DNA of 64,000 bases, taken from assembly GCA_963082875.1 (NCBI GenBank), contig OY720097.1, forward strand, positions 5,464,501-5,528,500, given 5' to 3'. The notes beneath the pieces were generated by a model. The model saw only the letters and a list, made by a program, of their open reading frames with translations, had not been told where the DNA came from and did no database searches. Below, in pieces: positions 25,001 to 35,400 of the stretch. A program made the translations under genes and the position numbers. Position 1 is the stretch's first letter. Each line of letters opens with the position of its first letter. This DNA is from Corella eumyota (taxonomy: Eukaryota; Chordata; Ascidiacea; Phlebobranchia; Corellidae).

Positions 25001-27151
25001 TGCGTGTTAATGTTTATGTAGTTTTAATGTATATCGCTTATGTATTGTATTGATTATCTTCTTATTTAAATATTGGGAAGGGAGGAATGTAGCGAACTTT
25101 GTGCGCTTTTTGACGCTAACACCTCCTCGGGGGCTCTAACTTACCTTGTGGCTCTGATTTACCTTATCTATGAGCCACTTTTCTTATCGTTTTTGTAAAG
25201 TGTTGGTACTTTTAGTGTATGCTTTTGATCTGATAGTTTAGTATAATCTTTTAGTTAAATTTGGAATAGGGATATTATAGTATATTGCGTTATTGTATAT
25301 ATGTATTGTGTTTAACCTTGATTCTATTTGAATAAGGACAATTAAGTTAATACAACTGTGATTACATAATAAAATTGAGTGATTTTATAACAAAACCCGT
25401 TACAATATAATTGGAATTTATAAACGTATATAGATAATGCATATCTATGTTAAATTTGTATGCCTTTAAAATAAAAAAAAATGCAATTTAAAAAAGCGGG
25501 AAATTACTGCAAGCCAATATCTTAATCAATTTGTTTTTAAACAATAGCACACTGGCTCAGCAATACCTGAAGGAGATAAGGAGAAAGTTTTTGAGGACAA
25601 AACAACAATGAGACATTCATTTACCCATAAGCAACTTCCCAGTCCAAGAAAGGATGACTTGGGATCTTATCACAAACTTTATGCAACTAACTATAAAGAG
25701 AAAGACGGTCTGGGCAAGTTTGGTCAATACTTGAGTACTGAAGCTGAATCGTACCAACCCATTCCAAATCCTGACAGTAAGAACAATGGGTTTATGTTCA
25801 AGTAGTAGCATTTATGCACAATTTTTTTTTAAATATACGCCATAACAAAGGGTATAGTTAAATATCGTAAGATTTTTTTAGCCTTTTTTCAATTTTTGTG
25901 CTTGGGCAGGCGGAAGAATAAAGCGTGATAGAGATCGCAATGCTAGCGATATACCTGATGGAGATATGAATGCTTACCGCGCAAATGAACGAATAAGTAC
26001 AACGTTATCAAGACTACATTATCAACCAGTAATGTTTAATTTTATAGCAAACTATTTTTAAAACCTAAAACCGTAGCAACATAGTAACTAACGGAAAGAC
26101 TTGCTGTTTTTTTAGCAAGTCAAGTTATGCTACAAACACTGTATCTTATAAAGTTCGCATGCTAATAAATTAAACAAACTATTTATTTAAAGCTTGACAT
26201 TGCAAGGGCAAGTATGCCTAAAGTCGACGGTTCAAAATTACGAACGAAAAGCAACGTGCGTCTTAGCGAAAATAGATCAAGGTTTTACGAGACGACTTGT
26301 GATTCAACTTATCATCCTGTTACCGTTCCTTATAACAGAGCCGACTCCCATCCAAAAAGCGTGGTTCCTTTGAACTACTATGGTAAATAAACATTTATGA
26401 TTAATTTAACTTAGATTTAGATATTTGAATTTTAAAGGTAAACATGATAGAGTAAAATCTTATTAATATAAACAGTATTAAACTAGGCTATAATATAACT
26501 GGTGACTTTATCCAACCTAACTAAAATTTACAAATTTTTCGCACAATGTAAAACTGTGAAGCAATAAGCTTTTTTTGTATATATCTTTTTTCTCGATGTG
26601 GGAAAGTCGAATGCGCGACTTAAACATAGAGTAACATCAGTTACTCTGATCTAGTCTCGAGTTGCCTGTGGCAGTTTGGGATATTACAGATTATAATTGC
26701 CCGATAATTATGCTGCTGATTAAGTGCTGGCTCGCCAGGAGTTCATACCGTTTATAGCGCCTTACTTAAGGGCGCTACAGCATGAGAGCAGTGAGGATTG
26801 AACTAACGACCTCATGTGTGGTGTAGCAAATGATTTCACCACTACACCAAGCTTATTTATTTGTTTAAATTTATAGGAAGCGAACGAACGAATCCAACCA
26901 CTCGCAGTGATTTTCCTTCCTACGATATGGCAAGACTCAAACCTCATCATATCGCACTGGAAAATCTTCGTATGACACACTTCGACCCGCCACTGGGTCA
27001 AGAAAGATATTTTTCGACGACTCAGGATTCAAATTACACTCCGAAGAATATAGTGAAGCTCGACGTAGATCCGTGGCGACTTCAACGAAGTACTGTACCG
27101 ATTGGCACGATGGGAAAATACATAAAGGGTTCTCACAACGGATGGGAATAG
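19068..27151 (+). CDS. SAXO5/TEX45-like axonemal protein, six exons, 488 aa; intron 2 holds an LTR element
   Basis: Exons: 19068-19552, 19715-19883, 25548-25776, 25910-26028, 26193-26382, 26877-27151. Phases agree and the total is 1,467 nt. The protein is basic, rich in Tyr, His, Thr and Pro, and lacks a signal peptide, membrane helix or catalytic motif. Recurrent short motifs (SSHYKLSHDERF, KISETGQAF, SIPQGDKEK, AIPEGDKEK, DIPDGDMN, YKTNFKMD, LYATNYKEK) fit the repeat style of microtubule-inner or stabiliser proteins. The combination of an SSH..L..D.R start, an SET..AF block and repeated IP.GD..K blocks is what I remember of TEX45/SAXO5. That is inference; PPP1R32/SAXO4-type proteins are an alternative. 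The ORF is open to a TTG at 19050, but the first ATG is 19068. An AG preceded by a T-rich stretch at 19056 could be a splice acceptor. The gene is divergent from GAB and tandem with TMEM33. A 5.5-kb Ty3/gypsy element lies 18 bp into intron 2; a SINE lies just before exon 6. Confidence 0.68.
19902..20218 (+). repeat. 5' LTR (317 bp) with spliced-leader sequence inside
   Basis: Starts TGTAGCG and ends GTTACA; matches 25088-25404 along its whole length with one difference noticed. A TATATAT lies at 20110-20116, the 16-base spliced-leader sequence at 20135-20150, and AATAAA at 20182-20187. This suggests U3 of about 233 bp, R starting at the leader, and a short U5. Confidence 0.95.
20135..20150 (+). 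promoter_or_regulatory. Ciona spliced-leader 16-mer within the 5' LTR
   Basis: The bases ATTCTATTTGAATAAG equal the Ciona intestinalis mRNA spliced leader as I know it (Vandenberghe, Meedel and Hastings 2001; Satou and colleagues 2006). The next bases are GACAATTAAG. A spliced-leader RNA gene would have GT there, so this looks like the leader already joined to an acceptor and not like a leader gene. The match is seen in the sequence; the identity of the leader is recalled knowledge. Confidence 0.85.
20220..20237 (+). other. Primer-binding site of the LTR element, tRNA-Gln-like
   Basis: The TGG starting one base after the LTR is followed by AGGTCCTGCCGAGAT. The reverse complement ends in CGGCAGGACCTCCA, resembling the 3' end of animal tRNA-Gln (recalled ending CGGTGGAACCTCCA) more than other tRNAs I can recall. 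The gag start ATG (20219-20221) overlaps the first bases of this site. Confidence 0.6.
25074..25087 (+). other. Polypurine tract of the LTR element
   Basis: TGGGAAGGGAGGAA sits directly against the first base of the 3' LTR, the usual place of the plus-strand primer of LTR retrotransposons. Confidence 0.8.
25088..25404 (+). repeat. 3' LTR (317 bp) with spliced-leader sequence inside
   Basis: Second copy of the terminal repeat. The spliced-leader 16-mer is at 25321-25336 and AATAAA at 25368-25373, at the same offsets as in the 5' copy. It is directly preceded by a purine-rich tract. Confidence 0.95.
26572..26850 (-). mobile_element. tRNA-derived SINE copy 7
   Basis: Minus-strand copy in the last intron of the SAXO5-like gene, ending about 25 bases before exon 6. 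The B box has decayed (GAGGATTGAACTAACG on the plus strand). Confidence 0.9.
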
Positions 27152-27569
27152 ATAGATAAAAATATTTTTGTCAACTTTTTTGATCTTGTATATATTTTTA
27201 TTTTGTAATTTAATTTTTTTGTTATGAAAGGAATGTTACTTATTATATGATATAGTGTTACTACTTGTATTCGATTGCTGGCTGTATTTTAATTATGTTC
27301 TATATGTACTGTATAAGCCATTATTATTTAATTGTGTTGCTGTCGTATTCGTAGTTTTTTAAGCCATAACTTTTCTTGATTAAGCCATTTCAAAAGCTAT
27401 TGCATCTGATTAGTTCATTAGTTTTAGATTTTAGCATTACTTTTTAAGCCATACAATTTTCTAATTAGCATTTTAAAGTTCAATGTGCTATATTTTATGC
27501 ATACGTAGTAATGAATTACTGTGAAATTCTCTTAGAATCTATATTCTAGTCGATTTAATTTATAACAAC

Positions 27570-27575
27570 AATAAA
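27570..27575 (+). terminator. Polyadenylation signal, SAXO5-like gene
   Basis: AATAAA about 420 bases after the stop at 27151, followed by a GT-rich stretch (ATGTTTGTGTTTT), which is a usual downstream element. Confidence 0.55.
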
Positions 27576-28045
27576 CTTCTATAATTTACATGTTTGTGTT
27601 TTATTTTAGTCTTTTTTACCACTAGACGGTAACCGTGAGTCTGATTCCAATTCTGTAATAATCACGTGATGCGATTTCATTTTAAATCACAAATAGAAAA
27701 GTAAATATACTAACGTTAGACTAAATCCAAAATTTAAAAATTAACATTGTTTATATAAAATTAAATTCTAAAACGGTAGGTTAATTAAATTATTGATATT
27801 TAAAAAAATGAGGACAAACTATAAAATATTGTTTAGTCATCACAGGTGTTTTCCCTAAAATTTTAATTACATCATGATTTTTTTAAACAAAAGTTAACTG
27901 CATTTTATTAAAAGTTTTGCACTAAATATTATTTCCCAATACGTCCTTATCAATTTTTATATATGTGGTTATCAAATCGTGCCATCACGTTGTTGTTTTA
28001 AACTAAAGAAACGCCTTCTGGCTTAGTCAAACTTATTTCTAGGTT

Positions 28046-28067
28046 CTGTACTTTTTTTTTATTTCAG
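28046..28067 (+). promoter_or_regulatory. Acceptor-like pyrimidine tract and AG upstream of TMEM33
   Basis: A long T-rich run ending ATTTCAG lies 47 bases before the TMEM33 ATG. No upstream exon is evident. It could be the outron acceptor for spliced-leader trans-splicing, which is common in Ciona, or the end of an intron in the 5' UTR. 5'-end reads would decide. Confidence 0.4.
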
Positions 28068-28114
28068 CTATACTAACCCTCAACAGGTAAATTAAAGCAA
28101 AATTAAGGCACAAT

Positions 28115-29851
28115 ATGGCAGATACTGCATCTTCACAAGATCGACAAAATGCTGCCGAACAAGATGCCAGAGATGTTGGTTCTATAATGGTAATATAATA
28201 TACTTCACAAAAATGTCATCAAATTTACTGACAAAAAAAAAAAAAATTTTATCCTTTATGCTGCCTATAAGATGATAAGATATCTAAAACTTACTAATAC
28301 ACTTCTTTTTTATCTTGAACTTGGTTTTAAAATTCATCAATTTATTTTGAAATATCACTTGTTTAATCTGGTTATTGTTTAGAACTTTATGGCAGCTCGT
28401 AAGATAGGGACAGCTATGTGGGTAATGAGATGGTACACTGTGTTTTTAAGCATCCAATACATGTTCTTTTGCAGGTTTTGAGTTTATTTTAAATATATTG
28501 AATTTAATAATATTATTTTTTGCTATGACAAATTAAAACATAAACCTCTTACTATTTGTAACACCATTGTCTTCTGTGAAATTTTTTATTTTATAACCCC
28601 TTTCTTTAATTTTCTATCTCTCAGTGCATTCGAAATGTCACAATACTTTCAACGTGCAATGCTAGCCAATGGGGTGATATGTGCATTAAGATTACATCAA
28701 AGAGTGCCTGAATTTCGACTTACCAGACATCACTTGGCTTTGCTGCTGCAAGAAGATAGTGCTCACTATTTAATCTATACCATGATATTTTTATCATGTA
28801 GTCCTATCACAAGTATTGAATTTTTTTTATAATAAAGCTTTAGTTTAAAATAGGTTAAAAGGATAATGCTAGGCTCATATATGCTGTTTTGCCGAATTCA
28901 AAAACCCAAACTAAAATACTGTAAAAAAAAAAGTTTTTATACTGATTTGCATTTAAGATCTCAACTAAAACCTATATAAAATTTATGCTAAAGTGTTAAA
29001 CTGTACTAAAATGATTGTTCCCTAACTGCATAGTAAAATTTAAAATAATACATCGTCCTTTTTCGACAGTTGCCCTAATGCCAATAGCTGTTTTTGCACT
29101 ACTCCATGCTTCTAGTTTTACCAGACAGATGATTGACATGCATGGCGCCAACTCTTATACAATATTAAGAAAACTTATTAACCATGTTGCCAAGAACCAA
29201 GCAACTTTGTTCAGATTTGTTGCTTTAAATGAGATCCTTATCATGCCAACTGTTGTGCTCATGTTGTTTACGTAAATATAAAAACAGTATTTTATGTTAA
29301 ATTTATAAAAATTTGTAGATTTATAAGCATTTTTAACCGACTAAATATATTTTTAAAAAAATGTATATATAATTCTTTTTTTTTAATGGCCTACTCGGTG
29401 GGAATTAAAATTCATAACTAAAACACATTTTTTGATTTTTAAATTACAAATTATTTCGTTTTTTTTAGGGGACGTGCTTCTATGTTTGCACCCTTTCTGT
29501 ATTACAAGTTTGTCCAGTATCGCTATTTGTCCAAACGAAATCCCTACTCGAGGTAAATTTAAAATCATATTTCATTTAACAAATTAATGCAAAAATCACA
29601 TAAAAATAAATGTTCTATTGCCCAACTACACGCTTTTTGTGTTGCTTTAACAATTTACTTTTTAATTTACATATTCTTACATCGCTTTCATTTTTTTGCA
29701 AAGGTTGATATTCTACGAATTACGAATGGGATTGGAGACGTTAAAACGCCATGCTAACTGCCCAGCTATACTTGCAACCCTTATACAAAAATGTATCGAT
29801 CTTTGCCACAAGTTGGCGCCAGCTGCTCAGACTCAAGCCGAAACTGAATAG
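28115..29851 (+). CDS. TMEM33: TMEM33 (ER membrane protein, Kr-h2/Pom33 family), complete, six exons, 262 aa
   Basis: TMEM33 is a multi-pass endoplasmic-reticulum and nuclear-envelope protein linked to reticulon shaping, nuclear pores and the unfolded-protein response. Exons: 28115-28189, 28383-28474, 28625-28812, 29070-29271, 29469-29552, 29704-29851 (789 nt, all phases consistent). Family landmarks in order: TAMWVMRWYTVF, SQYFQRAMLANGVICALRLH, EDSAHYLIYTMIFLSCSPIT, ALMPIAVFALLHASSFT, RFVALNEILIMPTVVLMLF, APFLYYKFVQYRYLSKRNPY and the end block FYELRMGLE...LAPAAQT. Hydrophobic helices lie at about residues 38-55, 87-110, 110-125 and 165-185. Human TMEM33 is 247 aa; the extra residues here are mainly at the N terminus. 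The ATG at 28115 is preceded by CACAAT and is the first after an acceptor-like site at 28067. It is tandem with the SAXO5-like gene but about 960 bp away, too far for a Ciona operon of the tight kind. Confidence 0.96.
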
Positions 29852-29995
29852 AAATCACATATTTTCGAAATTTGCACCAAACACAACCACAAAAAGAGAA
29901 TTGCTAATATGTTAAAGTGCCGATTTATTTAATTCTGCAGTTACAATTATTTAATACTTATATGTTGTAATGCGTATTTGTTGTACGTTGAAAAG

Positions 29996-30001
29996 AATAA
30001 A
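29996..30001 (+). terminator. Polyadenylation signal, TMEM33
   Basis: AATAAA lies about 145 bases after the stop codon, in AT-rich DNA on the gene's strand. Confidence 0.65.
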
Positions 30002-30412
30002 GTTTAATGTGTTAAAAAAATGGCCTAATTTTTTTGTTTCGTTAAAGATAAATTTATCTTAGCCTGAATCGCTTAACATAAATACCACAGCGTTCTATAA
30101 GACATTATTAAACATTAAAACCAGTTTTTTTTCGTATAATGCACATATTACCAGCGCGGTTAAGTTCAATACTAATTCTAAACACGTGTTATAGCTTCGT
30201 CAAGTCACGATGTATTTATGAAGGCGTTTAGTCAACAATCTATGAAATGTCTGGCATAACACTTTTACCCTTAAGATTTAACCAGAAAATAAACAACATG
30301 ATTTGTTATAGGTTACAGAAGTAGCACAATCAATTAAATAATTCAAACACATTAAACAACTCAGATTTATTGCCTGATTGTTACAGGGAAAATCTTTAAC
30401 ACAAGACCATGC

Positions 30413-30436
<24 letters not shown>
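30413..30436. repeat. (AT)n microsatellite
   Basis: Twelve or so AT units in a row, followed by GTATGTAT. Confidence 0.9.
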
Positions 30437-30444
<8 letters not shown>

Positions 30445-32418
30445 TTTATATATAACACAAATTAAATTACTGGTGAAAAAGGCATTTTAAGACTTTGTCA
30501 ACTTATTTCCAAATTCTATCTAGGTCGAGCCTAACAAAATGCAATTCGTGTATCTATAATTCTTGCCAATAAAACCCACACCACTGTACCAGAAATGTCA
30601 TAGCTTAGCACATTGAAGGTTATTTAAACCAGATTAAGTGCGAAACTAGAAAACGCAGTCTGTTTGTGCGATAAGATCATTGTTTTTGGTTCGTTTTCGA
30701 ATTGTCATGGGCGCTTATGGAATTACAGAAAACCTTCAGATATCAGATACCCGCAATATGTTTTAGTAACTTTCTCTTTCCACATTCCTTAAAAATCGTG
30801 CTGCAAAATCGCGATAGTAGCCTAATAGTGTTTTCATACAAACAACAATTAAGCAAATAAAATGTCGGTTATCGAAAGAATTTTGTCTAATAACATATTG
30901 TTGATATTTTTAATCTTTAAATTAGATATGTTCTTGCTATGTTATGTTACTGCCCCTGGCATGTTAAAAGGTGTAAATGTTGCACTAACATGATGTAAGG
31001 CCATTGCCAATATTAACAAATACTATTTTTTCATTAGGACACAAAAACAGCGTCATGTGTCTTGTTTGTTTAGGTAAAACCGGTAAATTTTCCCATACAT
31101 CACCATTTTATATTCTTTGTGTGCATTTACTTACTTGCTGCTGATAATGGATAAAAATCCAATTAGGAGTTATTAGGTTAAAGGCGGTATGGATTCATAT
31201 ATTTAACGGGCAATTGTAAACAATATATTCTAAGTTGTATTTGCATTAGTAACGCAATATTGTGCTTTAATAACATCAACAAACTTAGATTTAATGCCAT
31301 ATTGCTTTTAATTTAAACAAACATACCTCATATGGCGATATAAATAGTATAGTAAACGGTCGCTTAAAAGCAATTTAGCATTTGATATATCAAAATCTAT
31401 TTAAACAGAAATTAAAAGTTAAAGTTTTTTTGAGTTTAGTTTCAGATTATCTGTTTTCCTTTAAGTTATTAAAAGCTTACTTAAAGTTGGCCGTATGTAT
31501 TTTAAATTAGGGATAGCTAAGCTTCGAGGAAATAGAATTAGTGTCTTAATTGGATGTAGACGACGCATTTTTGAAAGATTTTGATCAGCCATCGCTAAAC
31601 CACGGCGGGAAGGAAACAATATAGTTGCGCTAAAGTGTTATAATCTTGTTTTTTATTTCGGCATATGCTCAAATTCTATAAAATATCGTCTACAATGGAA
31701 AGTCGTGCCTATTTTTTTATGAGTCACATTGTTTAATGACTCTGCCTATAGAATTCAGCTCAAGAATGCTCGAATATAATCTGAGATGGTCGGCATTCTT
31801 ATTTTATATGCATTGTATCAAGGCGTTAGAGACCCTGATAAATAAAACGATTGGGAAAGTTTGCGGAAAAGCTAATATATCTCAGCACTGCATTGTAATT
31901 GTGCTAACCGATTAACTTCTGAGCAAACCTTTTTCTCTATTTGGAAACGAACACGTTGCGAAGGGCACTATGTTTTTTTTAATATCGCATCTTAACGTTA
32001 CACATTTTGTCTCGCTAATTTGTCTATATCGAAAATATTCAAGGGTAGAGATAAGATTCATATTTCAGATTAGAATTTTGCGTTTTTTTAATGCCCTCAA
32101 CCAATTGCGAGTATAGGTAATGTAATTAAAACCCGAAGGGAACGATGTTTTAGTTTTTTTTCTTGTTTATAGAAAGTTTAGAGTCGGTACGTTTACGCAT
32201 GCCTAACTCCAAACAAACCCATTCGAAAGGCGATTAGTTTTTTTATTTAAAAAGACCAACCGGTCAAAATGACATTTTTTCTCTGTGCAATGCAAACCTA
32301 GAATTAGTATCCATATATTACGCAGCAGCACGGACAAGAAATTAAATTGCATAAATTTATTTTTTTATTTTGAAGATTGATGCAGAAAAGTTTTTAAAGT
32401 TTTTTTGCCAGAAGTTGA

Positions 32419-35400
32419 ATGTTGAAAAATAGTTTTATGTCGGTTATGCCACTTGGACCCACCATGCACGCTAAATGGGACACAGCTTCATTAGCCCCAC
32501 CTCAAATGCACCCCTACAAGGTAAACTCAAGTTTAAAATAAAAAATTAAAGTTTTTTAAATTTTTTTTAATTTTTAACATAATCAACCCCTTAAGATAAT
32601 GCTTGTTTAGCGGGGGATTCGGCAACAATTTGCCGCAGACAATGATAATTGTTACCGGCGTTTTTGCGTCTAATTATTTTTAACCCATTGTTTTATACTT
32701 ATTACTTAAGACAATGGGAGCTAAGTTTAATTAAAAAACAATTTACATGTATATTAATATATTTATAGTTCAGTAAAACTAGTTAGTATCTACTAGTTAA
32801 TTAGGCAAACAGGTTATATATCATTGCCAGTATTGGGTCAATTTTGTTATAGAAATATAGGTTAGTATAAGTCATATATTTTAAGGATTTTTCGTAGGTA
32901 ATAAATATTTTTTGTAAATATTAATGTGTCATCGTTCAAGAATTTTTAATTCAAAATTACTTTAATTTATTTGTAATTTGTTTTAAATTTTCGTGCTACA
33001 GAAATATTACGAAAAGATGAGCATTCCCGTTATAGAATCCTTTGTTTACATGTCAGATAAAAATAAGATAAATATGTCATTTGTAGAGTAGTTTTATTAC
33101 TATTCTGTTTGTGAAGAATGTTTGCCCATTACTACCGCAGAAGTCAGTGTTTAATTAAATGTGTCATCATCGCCGTATAAGAAAGGCTAAGTATTGCGAT
33201 ATCCAAATAATACTAAAGGTATCGGCTGAATATATGTTACATATTCCGTCGAATAACCACGTGGCGTCGAAATTCGAAGTGCGCTTCCGATGATATCGGT
33301 TTTATTTGCGTTACCCATATAAGCATTGATAGCATATGTCAATTTATATGATAAAGCTATTGTTTTAGCGTGTGTAAGAGCCTACAGAAAAGTCGTCTAA
33401 TTGATATGCGACGCAATAATCGCTACTATGCGACACTACACTGTCGCGTTAAACATTAACTTCCTAATCTTTTTAACTTAACGATCACTTTGTTTTCGCG
33501 TTTATTTAGCCCATAATATCTATTCGCTACAAAAAAAATTGAAATTGTAAAAAAATATTTTTTTTTGATAATAAACTTATTTTTTTTATTAATTAAAATC
33601 GAATTATAATAGGTTTGTTATTTTTGTATCTACTTGCCAGCGGGATAATAATTCAACCCACACACACGAGTTAATTATCATGTTAAAATGGCGCGGAACC
33701 AACCTATGATATATATGGCACGATTTCGATTCTCATAAATTGTCTTAACCAAACCAACGCCATTTTAAATCAAGGCCGATCAATTTTTTGTACAAATTAA
33801 TTTCAAAAGATTTAATATTTTTTTTTAATTTTTTAATATAATATTTTAACGAAATATAAATGCAATGGCATTCCTATTGTATTAGTTTTATTTAATACAG
33901 CAAAATATTTTATTTAAATTTACATTTTGCAATGGCGCTTTTCCAATAAAAATATTTAATTTTTTGATAAATTTTTTTTATTATACCAAATAAAATACTT
34001 TATTTCAAAGGGTTGGAAGCGAATCCAATTTCTTATTTAAACTTTTTGTTTTTTTACCGAGTGCTTCAATTGAATTGTTGCAATTTAATTAACGACTTAT
34101 TCGTATTAACTGAATTCACACGATTCCTATAGCGAGTCCGCTACTCAATTAGGAAGTTATTTCGCCACAGAAAAAACAATTTATTTTGAATTTAATTATT
34201 CGGTGACAAATGCACACATGTTAAATTAAACTCGTTAAATTTTGCTAACTTTTTCCGAATATCAAAATTTTATTTATTTTTAACAACATTTTTTTCAAAT
34301 AAACAAAGTATTTATTGTTTTAAATTTCGATTAACAAAATCCATTTAGTTTTTAGTTTTTTAGGAGCATCATTTAAAAAATTAGGAATTTAATTTAAAAC
34401 CTATATTACAGAAGGTCATTTTAAAATTGAGTTATTGCAAAATAAACTAAAAAAGAGAATAAATATCTTCGCTATAAAAGTCAATTTTTCACGAAGTCGT
34501 AATTAAGAGCGCTTGAAAAATGTGCTGTCATCTATTTAACCGAATTTGCCAGACCAATACAGCAAACAGCTTTTTATGAAATTGATTTATTTCAATAAAT
34601 TCCGCGATATTAGATTATAATTTTCGAAGTAGTGTTGGCTTAATCTTTTAATAGATTTTTGCTTTTCCTAATTTGTTTTCATAGCGGCCAATTGCGTATT
34701 ACTTGGGTTTATCTCTACATAATATACCATAGGCGAAATAATATTATTATTGTTTAAATTATAAATATAACTAATATTATTTGTTTAAAGCAAACTTATT
34801 GTTTTTATTACATTATTGAAGGGGCGGCCTAAATTCAGGAAATCGTTTAATTTGAAATATAATAGGCAGCGTTTTAAATTCAATAAACTAATTGTGCACG
34901 TCAGCAAGTTTGTTGATAACTTATTGCAAACTGTTGGTTTAATTGACAATAAAGTGTGTTAGTCATTCGGTCTATTAAAATAATTAAAAATAGGCATCGA
35001 AAATTCAGTAACTAACAATGACTAGAATGTAAAAAGTTGCATTTAGTTATTCACGCACATAATTCAAATTTATCACTCATTGACTTGCATTCAAATCAAT
35101 CCTTTTTAGGGTAGTAATTGCCTTGTGAAAAACACAACCTTCATTGGTGTCGCTTCAGCCTAGTGAATAATTGCCTCCGTTTCCGTGGGCATTAGACCTT
35201 TATTTCATTATGATGTATATAAATGTTTGTGGAATAATATAGGTAGGCCTTACAATCAGGGATTTTGGCAATTAGCTGAGGAAATAGAGTCGATTCATCA
35301 CATTTTATTTCAATTTACTTTGCCCTATTACGTGAGATCATATTGCCTGTGCTAAGTCATAATTAATAACTTGCTTAAGCAACAAAATTTGTCACATGTT

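Larger units (their letters stand above)
19902..25404 (+). mobile_element. Young Ty3/gypsy-type LTR retrotransposon in intron 2 of the SAXO5-like gene
   Basis: The element is about 5.5 kb, bounded by two 317-bp LTRs (TG...CA ends) that I could tell apart at only one position, so insertion is recent. The flanking four bases ATAT (19898-19901 and 25405-25408) fit a target-site duplication. Parts in order: 5' LTR; primer-binding site right after it; a gag region over about 20.2-21.4 kb with a coiled-coil front and a retrotransposon-gag domain (FDGQSSWEDFIARFE); a pol region over about 21.5-24.8 kb with aspartic protease (LVDTGADATVLS), reverse transcriptase (YLDD), RNase H, an H2C2-type zinc finger, an integrase core and a GPF/Y-like end (WQGPFKI); a purine tract; 3' LTR. 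Protease-RT-RNase H-integrase order is that of Metaviridae. It looks nearly whole, with about two interruptions of reading between gag and pol. No envelope gene is seen. It lies in the same orientation as the host gene. Confidence 0.93.
29852..32418. other. TMEM33-Dach intergenic DNA
   Basis: After the TMEM33 3' UTR, this is probably Dach 5' regulatory DNA. No coding exon or SINE was recognised. An AT-dinucleotide microsatellite lies at 30413-30436. Confidence 0.5.

Noticed and set aside
26861-27151. A separate 96-aa gene starting at 26861
   Set aside because: The reading joins in phase from 26382 to 26877 as the last exon of the SAXO5-like gene.
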